Positions 1 through 9,778 of a DNA stretch of 64,000 bases are shown one piece after another. Location of the stretch: positions 1,302,001 through 1,366,000 of the forward strand of contig NZ_CP120733.1 of assembly GCF_029542625.1 (NCBI RefSeq), read 5' to 3'. The notes beneath the pieces are model-generated. The model worked only from the letters and a program-made list of their open reading frames with translations, made no database searches and had not been told where the DNA came from. Position numbers and translations under genes: made by a program. Each line of letters starts with the position of its first letter. The stretch's first letter is position 1. The stretch is from Tepidibacter hydrothermalis (GTDB lineage Bacteria; Bacillota; Clostridia; Peptostreptococcales; Peptostreptococcaceae).

Positions 1-1
1 A

Positions 2-208
2 AAAGAGGTTAAAGAGAAGCAGGATGCAACTTCAGAAGAACTTAAGAAGGCTACTGAAGATGTAATGACTAAATTCCATAAAGTTTCTCAAGAGATGTAT
101 CAACAAGCAGCTGCAGATCAACAAGCACAAGGAGATGCAGGTCAAGAAGGTCCTAAGGACGATAATGTTGTTGATGCAGATTATGAAGTTGTTGATGACG
201 AAAAATAA
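2..208 (+). CDS. dnaK: Chaperone DnaK (Hsp70), C-terminal end only
   Basis: Partial gene: 68 codons and the stop are visible, and the rest lies left of the window. The visible part is the helical lid end and the disordered Q/A/D-rich tail, ending in the acidic DADYEVVDDEK signature typical of bacterial DnaK tails. DnaK is the cytoplasmic ATP-dependent Hsp70 that refolds proteins with DnaJ and GrpE. The dnaJ gene follows 62 bp downstream on the same strand, the usual Firmicutes order. Nothing upstream can be assessed, so heat-shock control (HrcA/CIRCE) is not visible. Confidence 0.95.
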   Translation, partial: KEVKEKQDATSEELKKATEDVMTKFHKVSQEMYQQAAADQQAQGDAGQEGPKDDNVVDADYEVVDDEK

Positions 209-212
209 TACA

Positions 213-245
213 AATAGCTTGTGGCAAATAAAGTCACAAGCTATT
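213..245 (+). terminator. Stem-loop between dnaK and dnaJ
   Basis: Perfect 11-bp inverted repeat (213-223 with 235-245, 11-nt loop) directly after the dnaK stop. It is not followed by a T run, so it is more likely an attenuating or mRNA-stabilising hairpin than a full intrinsic terminator. dnaJ starts 25 bp later with no visible promoter of its own. Confidence 0.6.
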
Positions 246-270
246 ATTATGATATGGGCGGTGATATAAG

Positions 271-1398
271 TTGAGTAAAAGGGATTATTATGAAGTGCTA
301 GGTGTTGAAAAAGGTGCTTCAGACCAGGAATTGAAAAAGGCATACAGAAAGCTTGCTATGAAATATCATCCAGACAGAAATCCAGATAATAAAGAAGCTG
401 AGGATAAATTTAAAGAAGCAAATGAAGCTTATGAAGTTCTTTCGGATGCTCAAAAAAGACAAAATTATGATCAGTTTGGTCATGCTGGAGCAAATGGAGG
501 CCATGGCGGATTCGACTTTAATGGATCTGGATTCGGTGGATTTGAAGATATATTTGGAGATATGTTTGGGGACATATTTGGAGGCGGAAGATCAAGAAGA
601 AGAAATGGACCAGAAAGAGGGTCTGACATTAGATATAGAATGACTATTTCTTTTGAGGACGCTGCATTTGGAATTGAAAAAGAAATAACTATAAATAGAA
701 GTGAAAGCTGTGATGAATGCTCTGGAACAGGAGCAAAACCAGGAACATCTAAAAAAACTTGTCCTACTTGTGGCGGTTCAGGTGAGGTAAAACAAGCTCA
801 GAGAACTCCTTTTGGAACTATGATGAACGTTAGACCTTGTCATGCTTGTTCAGGTAGTGGAAGTATAATAGAAACGCCTTGCTCTAAATGTTCTGGTAAA
901 GGTGAAGTAAACAAGAAAAAACAAGTAAATATTAAGATACCTGCAGGAATAGATGATGGTTCTGCAATAAGACTTTCTGGAGAAGGTGAATTAGGCCTAA
1001 GAGGAGGTCCAAGAGGAGATTTATATGTTGTAATAGATGTATTACCTCATAAACTATTTGAAAGAGATGGAAATGATGTATACTGTGAAATGCCTATAAC
1101 ATTTGCACAAGCTGCTCTTGGAGATGAGGTTGAAGTACCTACTCTTGATGGTAAGGTTAAATATAAGATACCTGAGGGAACTCAAACAGGAACTGTATTT
1201 AGACTAAGAGAAAAAGGTATACCAAGACTTAGATCTAAAACAAGAGGAGATCAGTATGTAAAAGTTGTAGTAGAGGTTCCTAAAAAACTTTCAGAAAACC
1301 AAAAAGATCTTTTAAAACAATTTGCAAAAGAAAGTGGAGAAGAGGTTCATGAGCAACGTAAAAACTTCTTTGATAAAATGAAAGATTTACTTAAATAG
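271..1398 (+). CDS. dnaJ: Co-chaperone DnaJ (Hsp40, type I)
   Basis: 375 aa from a TTG start preceded by a GGCGGTG ribosome site. Domain order is canonical: J domain with the HPD motif (about residues 33-35), a Gly/Phe-rich linker (about 75-110), four CxxCxGxG zinc repeats ([32 protein letters not shown]) and the C-terminal substrate-binding beta domains. It stimulates DnaK ATPase and delivers unfolded clients in the cytoplasm. Length and motifs are those of a complete type I DnaJ. It is probably co-transcribed with dnaK and ends at a bidirectional terminator. Confidence 0.97.
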   Translation: MSKRDYYEVLGVEKGASDQELKKAYRKLAMKYHPDRNPDNKEAEDKFKEANEAYEVLSDAQKRQNYDQFGHAGANGGHGGFDFNGSGFGGFEDIFGDMFGDIFGGGRSRRRNGPERGSDIRYRMTISFEDAAFGIEKEITINRSESCDECSGTGAKPGTSKKTCPTCGGSGEVKQAQRTPFGTMMNVRPCHACSGSGSIIETPCSKCSGKGEVNKKKQVNIKIPAGIDDGSAIRLSGEGELGLRGGPRGDLYVVIDVLPHKLFERDGNDVYCEMPITFAQAALGDEVEVPTLDGKVKYKIPEGTQTGTVFRLREKGIPRLRSKTRGDQYVKVVVEVPKKLSENQKDLLKQFAKESGEEVHEQRKNFFDKMKDLLK

Positions 1399-1413
1399 AA
1401 TATATTAAAAAGA

Positions 1414-1449
1414 AAACAGCTGGTGTTATATACCAGCTGTTTATTTTTT
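1414..1449 (+). terminator. Bidirectional terminator between dnaJ and hydA
   Basis: 11-bp perfect stem (1414-1424 with 1432-1442, 7-nt loop) followed by a T run on the plus strand and preceded by A residues, so it can stop transcription from both sides. Its right arm overlaps the hydA stop codon. Confidence 0.85.
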
Positions 1450-3246
1450 TTGATTTTCGCTATCTAAATAAGGATACTTTCCTCTAGGGGTAAAGGTTGT
1501 ATGAAGATACTTATGAGATACATCAGATAGAGGTTTTCCTAGGAATTCTTTGTAAATTTGATGTATTCTTGGATTGTTGTGTGACTGTCTTATAATTTTA
1601 CTTTTATCAATATTATATAAAGTGTCAGCTCTATTATGTCTGTAACTTAATGAGATATACTTATAATCTCTATTAGCGAGTATTGGTTGACCTCCACCGC
1701 CTACACATCCTCCGGGACAGGCCATAACTTCTAGGTAATCGAATTTTTTCTTACCTGATTTAAAATCTTCTATAGCTATTCTAGCGTTTTTTGTACCGTG
1801 GGCTATAGCAATTGTAATAGTTTTATCTCCAATTTTTACAGTTCCATATTTTAGACCGCTTTGCCCTCTGGCTTCTTCATAATCAGGAATTGACATCTCT
1901 TCTCCTGTAATCAATCTATGAGCACTTCTAACAGCAGCCTCTAATACTCCTCCTGTTGCTCCAAATATCATACCAGCACCGCTAAATTGATCAAAAGGCT
2001 CATCGTATTCGCTATCTGGTAAATTTGCAAAATCTATACCTACTTCTCTTATCATTTTAACTAATTCTCTAGTTGTAAGAACGTGGTCTACATTTCTAAA
2101 TCCATCTGAAGTCATCTCTGGTCTTGAAGCTTCATACTTTTTAGCAGTACAAGGCATTATAGCTACTGTTACTATCTTACTTGGATCTATATTATATTTT
2201 TTTGCATACCAAGTCTTTGTTAATGCACCACACATTTCATGAGGAGATTTAGTAGATGATAGATGATCTAAAAGTTCTGGATAGAAGTTTTCTGCAAATT
2301 TGACCCAACCAGGGCAGCAAGATGATAAAAGAGGGAGTTTTTCAGGCTCGTTTACTAGTCTATCAACTAATTCACTACCTTCTTCCATTATTGTTAAATC
2401 AGCTGTAACATCAGTAGCAAATACTTTGTCAAATCCAAGTCGTTTAAGTGAGGTAACGAGTTGTTTTGTTACAAGCTTACCAATTGGCATATTAAAGGAT
2501 TCTCCTATTGTTACCTGTATAGAAGGGGCAGTTTGAGCTATAACTATTTTGTGTGGGTCTGATATGGCTCTCCAAACATTGCTTATTTCTTCTTTTTCAC
2601 TTAAAGAACCTGTAGGACATGCAAGTATGCATTGACCACACATTATGCAAGTTACATCAGCTAAATCTTTTTTAAAAGCAGGTGCTATTATAGTATCAAG
2701 ACCTCTATTTAGAGGAGAATATACATTACAATCTTGTATAGTATTACATGCTGCCATACATCTTCTGCAATTTATACATTTATTGTAATCTCTTTGTATA
2801 GCAGGATTGTTGTCATTGAATCCATAATCTTGCATCTCTCCTGTATAGGGTATGTCTCTAATACCTAAATTATCTGCTAAATTTTGTAGCTCACAGTTTA
2901 AATTGCGAACACAGGTTAAACACTCTCTATGGTGATTTGAGAGAAGCAATGTAACTGCTGATTTTCTAGCTTTTCTAACCTTTTCTGTATTGGTCTTAAT
3001 TCTTAAGCCTTCTCGCACTGGATATACACAAGAAGCTTGAAGGTTATTAATACCTTCTATTTCAACGACACATACTCTACAAGCGCCTATTTCATTGATG
3101 CCTTTTAGATAGCATAAACTAGGAATCTCAATGTGAACCATTCTAGCAGCTTCAAGAACAGAAATGCCCTCTGGAACCTGATAATCTATATCGTCTATGG
3201 TTATATTAACCATTACACTTTCACTATTTTCATTAGTATTTTTCAT
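1441..3246 (-). CDS. hydA: [FeFe] hydrogenase catalytic subunit, HydA/HndD type
   Basis: 601 aa from the ATG at 3246; an in-frame GTG nine bases upstream sits on the AGGCAGGTG site and is less likely. Order: N-terminal 2Fe-2S ferredoxin domain (CysxxxxGxCRVC region), His-ligated 4Fe-4S segment (HHRECLTC), two 4Fe-4S clusters (CINCRRC, CIMCGQC), then the H-cluster domain with L1 SSCCPGW, L2 MPCTAKK and L3 ACPGGCVGGGGQP, so all four H-cluster cysteines and the proton-relay Cys are present. L1 has Ser for the usual Thr. With hydB and hydC downstream of one promoter this is the catalytic part of a soluble trimeric hydrogenase that evolves H2 from NADH plus reduced ferredoxin (family knowledge). 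Confidence 0.93.
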   Translation of the reverse strand: MKNTNENSESVMVNITIDDIDYQVPEGISVLEAARMVHIEIPSLCYLKGINEIGACRVCVVEIEGINNLQASCVYPVREGLRIKTNTEKVRKARKSAVTLLLSNHHRECLTCVRNLNCELQNLADNLGIRDIPYTGEMQDYGFNDNNPAIQRDYNKCINCRRCMAACNTIQDCNVYSPLNRGLDTIIAPAFKKDLADVTCIMCGQCILACPTGSLSEKEEISNVWRAISDPHKIVIAQTAPSIQVTIGESFNMPIGKLVTKQLVTSLKRLGFDKVFATDVTADLTIMEEGSELVDRLVNEPEKLPLLSSCCPGWVKFAENFYPELLDHLSSTKSPHEMCGALTKTWYAKKYNIDPSKIVTVAIMPCTAKKYEASRPEMTSDGFRNVDHVLTTRELVKMIREVGIDFANLPDSEYDEPFDQFSGAGMIFGATGGVLEAAVRSAHRLITGEEMSIPDYEEARGQSGLKYGTVKIGDKTITIAIAHGTKNARIAIEDFKSGKKKFDYLEVMACPGGCVGGGGQPILANRDYKYISLSYRHNRADTLYNIDKSKIIRQSHNNPRIHQIYKEFLGKPLSDVSHKYLHTTFTPRGKYPYLDSENQKK

Positions 3247-3261
3247 AAATTTCACCTGCCT

Positions 3262-5160
3262 TTATTTTTTATATATTGCATCTACTGGACATTTTGGAAT
3301 ACATGCCCCGCATTTAATACAAGTATCTTGATCTATAATGAAAGGCGGTTTTTTTACTTGACCTGAAATAGCGTTTACTGGACATATTTTAGCACAAATT
3401 CCACAAGCAACACATTTTTCATCTGAAATAACAACTTTCAATAGATTATTACAAACCCCAGAAGGGCAAGTTTTATCCTCTATATGGGATATAAACTCAT
3501 CTTCGAAATATTTTAGTGTACTTAAAATAGGGTTAGGGGCAGTTTGACCAAGTCCGCATAAAGAGGCATTTTTTATATCGTATGAAAGTTCTTTTAATAT
3601 ATCTAAATCTTTCATTTCACCTTTTCCATCACTTATTTTAGTTAATATTTCTAAAAGTCGTTTGGTACCTATTCTGCATGGAATGCATTTTCCACATGAT
3701 TCTTCTTGTGCAAACTCAAGATAGAATCTAGCAATATCAACCATACAGTCGGATTCATCCATTACTATCATACCTCCAGAACCCATCATAGATCCTATAT
3801 CTGTTAAAGATTTAAAATCCATTTTTGTATCTAATAATTCAGCAGGTATACACCCTCCTGATGGGCCACCTGTTTGAACGGCTTTAAATTTTTTATTATG
3901 GTTGATTCCACCACCAATATCAAAAACTATTGTCTCAAGAGTTGTTCCCATTGGAACTTCTATAAGACCTGTATTATTTATTTGGCCAGCTAGAGCAAAT
4001 ACTTTTGTTCCTGCGCTATCTTCAGTTCCAATACCTGTATACCAAGAGGCACCCTTTAGAAGTATTATTGGGATATTTGAATAGGTTTCAACATTATTAT
4101 TTAATGTAGGCTTACTCCAAAGTCCAGATTCAGCGGGAAATGGAGGGCGAGGTCTAGGTTCTCCTCTAAGACCCATAACTGATTGAATAAGAGCGGTTTC
4201 TTCACCACAAACAAAAGCTCCAGCACCTAGTCTTATATCCAAATCAAAACTAAATGAGGATCCCAATATATTTTGACCTAAAAGACCTACTTCTTTAGCT
4301 TGCTCTATAGCTATTTTTAGTCTTTCAACTGCTATTGGATACTCAGCTCTTACATATACATATCCTTGATTAGCACCTATACAATATCCTGCTATAGTCA
4401 TTGCTTCTATTATACTGTGAGGATCTCCCTCTAGTATGGATCTATCCATAAATGCACCTGGATCGCCCTCATCAGCATTACATATTACGTATTTTGAATC
4501 ATCTTTATAGGAGGCTGCGTATTCCCATTTGATTCCTGTTGGAAAACCACCACCACCACGACCTCTAAGTTTAGATTTTTTTATTTCCTCAATTATATCC
4601 TTAGGTGGTGTATTGTCTTTTAAAATATTTGCCAAAGCCATATAACCATCCATTGCTATATACTCATTTATATTTTCTGGATCTATAAGACCGCAGTTTC
4701 TAAGAGCTATTCGCATTTGGTGGTTGAAAAAATCTATTTCATCAATAGTTTTTTGAACTTCATCATTTTTAGGTGAGTGATATAAAAGTCTATCCACTAA
4801 TTTCCCGTTTTGAATATGATCATTTATAATATCATCTACATCATCAGGAGATACTTGAACATAAAAGGTTCTATCTGGATGAACCACTAGTATTGGACCT
4901 AATTTACAAAACCCAAAACAACCTGTCTTAAATACCTTAACATCATTTTGTAAATTTCTTTTTTTTATCTCTTTTTCAAGTTTTCGTCTTACAAGATCAC
5001 TTTTAGATGATGTGCAACCTGTTCCTGCGCAAATTAATATATGATATTTATTTATTTCTTTTTCTACACTTTCATCTTTAAATCTTATATTTATAGATTT
5101 AAGTTCGTGTTCTTTTAATTGTATTAAATCGTTAATACAATTTAATTTTTTAAAATTCAA
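3262..5160 (-). CDS. hydB: Bifurcating hydrogenase NADH/FMN subunit HydB
   Basis: 632 aa. The preferred start is TTG at 5160, eight bases after a perfect AGGAGG; a GTG three codons earlier overlaps that site. Layout: N-terminal thioredoxin-like 2Fe-2S domain (CAGTGC and CFGFC), NuoF-like FMN/NAD domain with GRGGGGFPTG and GAGAFVCGEETAL, the 4Fe-4S motif SCGKCIPCRIG, and two C-terminal ferredoxin clusters (CVACGICAKICP, CIKCGACIPKCP). This is the electron-bifurcating flavin subunit in the Thermotoga HydB/HndC class. It lies 15 bp from hydA and 12 bp from hydC, so the three are one leftward operon. Confidence 0.93.
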   Translation of the reverse strand: MNFKKLNCINDLIQLKEHELKSINIRFKDESVEKEINKYHILICAGTGCTSSKSDLVRRKLEKEIKKRNLQNDVKVFKTGCFGFCKLGPILVVHPDRTFYVQVSPDDVDDIINDHIQNGKLVDRLLYHSPKNDEVQKTIDEIDFFNHQMRIALRNCGLIDPENINEYIAMDGYMALANILKDNTPPKDIIEEIKKSKLRGRGGGGFPTGIKWEYAASYKDDSKYVICNADEGDPGAFMDRSILEGDPHSIIEAMTIAGYCIGANQGYVYVRAEYPIAVERLKIAIEQAKEVGLLGQNILGSSFSFDLDIRLGAGAFVCGEETALIQSVMGLRGEPRPRPPFPAESGLWSKPTLNNNVETYSNIPIILLKGASWYTGIGTEDSAGTKVFALAGQINNTGLIEVPMGTTLETIVFDIGGGINHNKKFKAVQTGGPSGGCIPAELLDTKMDFKSLTDIGSMMGSGGMIVMDESDCMVDIARFYLEFAQEESCGKCIPCRIGTKRLLEILTKISDGKGEMKDLDILKELSYDIKNASLCGLGQTAPNPILSTLKYFEDEFISHIEDKTCPSGVCNNLLKVVISDEKCVACGICAKICPVNAISGQVKKPPFIIDQDTCIKCGACIPKCPVDAIYKK

Positions 5161-5172
5161 TAAAGTCACCTC

Positions 5173-5685
5173 CTAATTTAAAGTATTTGAATCTTTGTGC
5201 TCTTTGAGATACTTATATAATATAGAAGGGACATCAGCAGGAGATACTCTTCCATGCACCTCATCATTTATAGTTATAACTGGAGCCAGTCCACAAGCAC
5301 CTATACATCGTGTTGATTTTAAAGTAAATAATTTATCCATACTGGTTTCATTTACATCTATATGTAGCTCTTCTTTTATTGCGTCTAAGATATCTTGGGC
5401 ACCTTTTACATAACAAGCAGTTCCAAGGCAAACTCCTATAGTATATTTTCCTTGAGGTTCTTGTGAAAATAAAGAATAAAAGCTTACAACACCGTTAATA
5501 GTTGAAATTGGTATATCGAGTTCTTGGGATATATATGTTTGTACCTTTTCTGGTAAATATCCAAAATGCTCTTGTGATTTTTGCAAAATATTAATAAGCA
5601 TACCTTTCTCATCTTTGTATTGGTTTATTATTTCGTCTAGTTTTTCAAAATCTTTTTTTTCATCTTCGTTTATTTTAATTTTCAT
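5173..5685 (-). CDS. hydC: Hydrogenase 2Fe-2S subunit HydC (NuoE-like)
   Basis: 170 aa, ATG behind AGGTAGGTG. NuoE/HndA family: helical N-terminal half and a thioredoxin-fold 2Fe-2S domain whose cysteines lie in GVCLGTACYVKGA and TRCIGACGLAP. It is the small electron-transfer subunit that joins HydB to HydA. First gene of the leftward hydCBA operon. Length is normal for the family. Confidence 0.92.
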   Translation of the reverse strand: MKIKINEDEKKDFEKLDEIINQYKDEKGMLINILQKSQEHFGYLPEKVQTYISQELDIPISTINGVVSFYSLFSQEPQGKYTIGVCLGTACYVKGAQDILDAIKEELHIDVNETSMDKLFTLKSTRCIGACGLAPVITINDEVHGRVSPADVPSILYKYLKEHKDSNTLN

Positions 5686-5719
5686 GGTTTCACCTACCTT
5701 TTGCTTATAATGGAATTAT

Positions 5720-5748
5720 TGTATAAATTCAAATGTATTATTTGTAAA
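5720..5748 (-). promoter_or_regulatory. Sigma-A type promoter for hydCBA
   Basis: On the minus strand TTTACA (5743-5748), a 17-bp spacer and TATACA (5720-5725), about 35 bp before the hydC start. No clear operator palindrome was seen. Confidence 0.55.
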
Positions 5749-5987
5749 TATATACATAGTTATTCATTTTATTAAAAAAACAAAAAACAATTGATTGGCT
5801 TATATATCTTAATTGCTATATTGTATATACAAAGTTATTATTGTTGATAATAGGAATATATTTAGAAGAGAAAAGTTATGAAAAATAGGACACATGATAT
5901 TTTGTGTAGATTCTTGTCTTGAATTGCTGTATAATAATTACTACAGTTAAATTGGAAAAAATAATTATATAAAAGGAAGGTATCGTT
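5749..5987. other. Divergent intergenic region hydC/prmA
   Basis: A/T-rich spacer without an ORF. A TATAAT hexamer near 5931 lies about 50 bp before prmA but has no convincing -35 partner; it is the best candidate for the prmA promoter. Nothing else recognised. Confidence 0.35.
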
Positions 5988-6929
5988 ATGAAGTGGATTG
6001 AAGTTACAATAAAAACTACTACGGAAGCGGTTGAAGCGGTTACAAGTATTCTTTATGAGTGTGAAGTGGGCGGTGTAGTAATAGAAGATCCTAATGATTT
6101 TTTATTTCAAGATAAAGAAGAAATTGCTTGGGACTACATAGAAGAAAATGTATTTGATACAGGGTATGAAGGGGTTATAATAAAAGCCTATCTAAATGAA
6201 CAAAAAAATATCGTTGGAGAAGTTGAAATGGTAAGAGAAAAGATCAAACTACTTCCAACGTATGGAATAAATATAGGAGAAGGTAGCGTTAATATAACTG
6301 AAGTTGATGAACAGGACTGGGCTAATTCGTGGAAACAATATTATAAGCCTGCTAAAGTTGGAGAAAAAATAGTTGTAAAACCTACATGGGAAGAGTATGA
6401 GAAAAACGAAGGTGATATAGTAATAGAGCTTGACCCAGGTATGGCATTTGGTACGGGAACTCATGAAACTACAACTATGTGTATAAGAGAATTAGAAAAA
6501 AGAGTAAATAAGGAAGATGCAGTATTTGATATAGGATGCGGAAGTGGTATATTATCTATTGCAGCGGCTAAGCTTGGAGCTAAAAAAACTATAGGTGTAG
6601 ATCTTGACGAGGTTGCGGTTAAGGTTTCTAAAGAAAATGCAGAATTGAATAATGTAGATTCTTCTGTTGAAATAAGATATGGTAACTTAATGAATGTTGT
6701 TACTGAAAAAGCGGATATAGTAGTTGCTAATATTATAGCTGATATTATAGCTATACTTGCAAAGGATGTTTCTAATTTCTTAAATGAGGATGGATTATTC
6801 ATATCATCAGGTATAATACTTGATAAAATAGAATTTGTTAAAGCTGCTCTTATAGAGAATAACTTTGAAATTTTAGAAGTTAATACTATGGGAGAATGGG
6901 CAGCTATTGTATCTAAAAAGGGTGAGTAA
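5988..6929 (+). CDS. prmA: Ribosomal protein L11 methyltransferase PrmA
   Basis: 313 aa, ATG behind AAGGAAGG. SAM-dependent methyltransferase that trimethylates ribosomal protein L11. The conserved DPGMAFGTGTHETT segment (from about residue 149), the SAM-binding DIGCGSG loop (181-187) and a NIIADII motif in the position of the catalytic strand are intact. Two bases separate it from rsmE, so they are co-translated. In B. subtilis prmA follows dnaJ directly; here the hydrogenase operon intervenes. Confidence 0.95.
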   Translation: MKWIEVTIKTTTEAVEAVTSILYECEVGGVVIEDPNDFLFQDKEEIAWDYIEENVFDTGYEGVIIKAYLNEQKNIVGEVEMVREKIKLLPTYGINIGEGSVNITEVDEQDWANSWKQYYKPAKVGEKIVVKPTWEEYEKNEGDIVIELDPGMAFGTGTHETTTMCIRELEKRVNKEDAVFDIGCGSGILSIAAAKLGAKKTIGVDLDEVAVKVSKENAELNNVDSSVEIRYGNLMNVVTEKADIVVANIIADIIAILAKDVSNFLNEDGLFISSGIILDKIEFVKAALIENNFEILEVNTMGEWAAIVSKKGE

Positions 6930-6931
6930 GA

Positions 6932-7690
6932 ATGGATAGATTTTTTGTTGATTCTAATAATATAAATTTAGAACAAAAAGAATGCTTAATACAAGGTGAT
7001 GATGTAAAGCATATATCAAAAGTTCTAAGATGTAATATTGGAGAAAAACTTGAAATATGTGATAAAAACAACAATGAATATATATGTGAAATAACAGATA
7101 TAACAAAAAAAGAAGTATTTTTAAGTATAATAGAATCGGTAGATATTCAAAGAGAATGTGATATTAAAATAAAGTTGTATCAAGGGCTTCCAAAAGGGCA
7201 AAAGATGGATCTAATACTTCAAAAGTTAACAGAGATAGGGGTTAGTGAAATCATACCTGTTATAACAAAGAGAAGTGTTGCAAAACTTGAAGATAAAAAA
7301 GATAAGAAAATTCAAAGATGGGAAAGAATAGTTTATGAGGCGGCTAAGCAAAGTAAAAGAGGTATTATTCCAAAAATAAAAGGTCCTTTAAGTTTCAAAG
7401 AGGTTCTTTTAGATATGAAAGAAAATAGTATCAACATAGTTCCATACGAAAAAGAAAATTCAAAATCTATAAAGGACGCTATAAAAAAATCTAATATAAG
7501 TTCGGTAGGCATATTTATAGGTCCAGAGGGTGGATTTGATGAAGAAGAAATAAACATGCTTCAAGATATAGGAGCTACGTCTATAAGCTTAGGACCTAGA
7601 ATACTAAGAACAGAGACTGCTTCAATAGTAGCATCTTCAATAGTTATTTATGAACTATCCCATCTAAAAGGAGAGGGTAGTATTGAATAA
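6932..7690 (+). CDS. rsmE: 16S rRNA m3U1498 methyltransferase RsmE
   Basis: 252 aa. SPOUT-fold enzyme: N-terminal PUA-like RNA-binding part and a C-terminal knot domain with GPEGGFDEEE and LGPRILRTETA, which form the SAM site. It methylates U1498 of 16S rRNA. It overlaps mtaB by 8 bp and follows prmA by 2 bp, forming a translation/RNA-modification operon. Confidence 0.94.
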   Translation: MDRFFVDSNNINLEQKECLIQGDDVKHISKVLRCNIGEKLEICDKNNNEYICEITDITKKEVFLSIIESVDIQRECDIKIKLYQGLPKGQKMDLILQKLTEIGVSEIIPVITKRSVAKLEDKKDKKIQRWERIVYEAAKQSKRGIIPKIKGPLSFKEVLLDMKENSINIVPYEKENSKSIKDAIKKSNISSVGIFIGPEGGFDEEEINMLQDIGATSISLGPRILRTETASIVASSIVIYELSHLKGEGSIE

Positions 7691-8975
7691 GGTAGCATTT
7701 TACACATTAGGATGTAAAGTAAATCAATATGAGACAGAGGCTATGACAGAACTGTTTAAAAAAGCTTCTTATGAAGTTGTAGACCATGAAGAATATGCAG
7801 ATATATATGTGATAAATACGTGTACTGTAACTAATATGAGCGATAGAAAATCAAGACAATTCATAAGAAGGTCTAAAAAAATAAATCCTAATTCTATAAT
7901 TGCAGTCGTAGGTTGTTATTCTCAAGTAGCTCCAGAGGAAATACTTGATATAGAAGAAGTGAATGTAGTTATGGGAACTAATGATAGAAATAAAATAGTA
8001 GAAATTATAGAGGGTATAAATGAACAGGATAAAATAAGTACGGTTGATGATATAATGAAGGTTAGGGAATTTGAAGAAATGCAAATAAAAGAGGTTAGAG
8101 GAAAGACTAGAGCATTTTTAAAGATACAAGAGGGATGCGATAGATTTTGTTCTTACTGTATAATTCCTTACGCAAGAGGACCAGTTAGAAGTAGATTGTT
8201 GGATAATATAGCAAGTGAAGTAAAAGATCTAGCTTCTAATGGGTTTAAAGAAATAGTATTAACAGGTATTCATGTAGCATCTTATGGAAAAGATTTAGGG
8301 GATGTTAATATACTTGATGTATTAAAAGAAATTCACAAAATAGATGGAATTGAAAGAATAAGATTAAGTTCTGTTGAGCCTCTTATGATGACTGATGAAT
8401 TTATAGATGAGATATCTTCTATGGAAAAAATATGTCCGCATTTTCATTTGTCTCTTCAAAGTGGATGTGATGAAACTTTAAAAAGAATGAATAGAAAATA
8501 CAATACGGAACAGTATAGAAATATTGTAAAGAATCTTAGAAAAAAAATAAAAAATGTAGCCATAACTACAGATGTAATTGTAGGATTTCCAGGAGAAACT
8601 GAGGATGAATTTGAGACAACATATAAGTTTTTAAAAGAAATACAGCTTTCTCAAATGCATGTATTTAAATATTCTCCTAGAAAAGGAACTCCAGCTGCTA
8701 CTATGAAGGATCAAATTGATCCTAAGATTAAGCAAATAAGGAGTGAAAAACTTATGAGTTTATCTAATGAAAATAACAAGAAATTTATGGATGAATTTTT
8801 AAATAGTACTGTATCTGTATTATTTGAAGCCAAGCTTGAAAATGGATTTTATGAAGGTCTAACATCTAATTATATTAGAGTTTTGGCTAAATCTGATGAT
8901 CATATAGAGGGAAAAATAGTGAATGTTAATTTAAATAATACAAAAGATGGATTCATAGAAGGAATTTTGGCTTAA
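7683..8975 (+). CDS. mtaB: tRNA t6A37 methylthiotransferase MtaB
   Basis: 430 aa from a TTG start inside the rsmE 3' end, behind AGGAGAGGG. Methylthiotransferase family: N-terminal UPF0004 domain with three cysteines (TLGCKVNQ, NTCTVTN, VGCYSQ) for one 4Fe-4S cluster, radical SAM domain with CDRFCSYC, and a C-terminal TRAM domain. The LGCKVNQYETEAM signature distinguishes MtaB from MiaB and RimO. It converts t6A to ms2t6A at position 37 of ANN-decoding tRNAs. Confidence 0.94.
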   Translation: MNKVAFYTLGCKVNQYETEAMTELFKKASYEVVDHEEYADIYVINTCTVTNMSDRKSRQFIRRSKKINPNSIIAVVGCYSQVAPEEILDIEEVNVVMGTNDRNKIVEIIEGINEQDKISTVDDIMKVREFEEMQIKEVRGKTRAFLKIQEGCDRFCSYCIIPYARGPVRSRLLDNIASEVKDLASNGFKEIVLTGIHVASYGKDLGDVNILDVLKEIHKIDGIERIRLSSVEPLMMTDEFIDEISSMEKICPHFHLSLQSGCDETLKRMNRKYNTEQYRNIVKNLRKKIKNVAITTDVIVGFPGETEDEFETTYKFLKEIQLSQMHVFKYSPRKGTPAATMKDQIDPKIKQIRSEKLMSLSNENNKKFMDEFLNSTVSVLFEAKLENGFYEGLTSNYIRVLAKSDDHIEGKIVNVNLNNTKDGFIEGILA

Positions 8976-8989
8976 AATAGAGTATATAA

Positions 8990-9358
<369 letters not shown>

Positions 9359-9452
9359 GTCGATTTAGTTAGATTTTAAATATTTAAGTGTTTAATATCA
9401 TATATTAATTAAAAATTAATTCTCATAGTTGGTATATATGACTAAAAAGTAC

Positions 9453-9481
9453 TTGAAAAAAATGAGGAAATGGTTTATAAT
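9453..9481 (+). promoter_or_regulatory. Sigma-A promoter and leader of rpsU-yqeY
   Basis: TTGAAA (9453-9458), a 17-bp spacer and TATAAT (9476-9481). The roughly 90-nt leader to rpsU contains a small GCTATA/TATAGC hairpin near 9533-9546 that could serve ribosomal-protein feedback; that role is a guess. Confidence 0.8.
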
Positions 9482-9576
9482 GATTTGGTATGGTATTAAA
9501 ACCCTGTAGTAAGCCAAGTTTATGATCGTAGCTATAGTTATAGCAGGATTGCTGGTATTGGAGGGAGGGAAGAAGA

Positions 9577-9759
9577 ATGTCAGAAATAAAAGTAAGAGAT
9601 AACGAAACTTTAGATAGTGCTCTTAAGAGATTTAAGCGTCAATGTGCTGTATCTGGAATATTATCTGAAGTTAGAAAAAGAGAGCATTACGATAAGCCAA
9701 GCGTAAAGCGTAAGAAAAAGTCTGAAGCTGCTAAGAGAAAAGCTAGCAAGAGAAGATAG
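9577..9759 (+). CDS. rpsU: 30S ribosomal protein S21
   Basis: 60 aa with the S21 pattern: [17 protein letters not shown] near the N-terminus and a very basic C-terminal tail ([17 protein letters not shown]). It binds the small-subunit platform near the anti-Shine-Dalgarno region. Strong GGAGGGAGGG site. Followed within 20 bp by yqeY, a common Firmicutes pairing. Confidence 0.97.
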   Translation: MSEIKVRDNETLDSALKRFKRQCAVSGILSEVRKREHYDKPSVKRKKKSEAAKRKASKRR

Positions 9760-9778
9760 TGAATAAGAGGTGGAGAGA

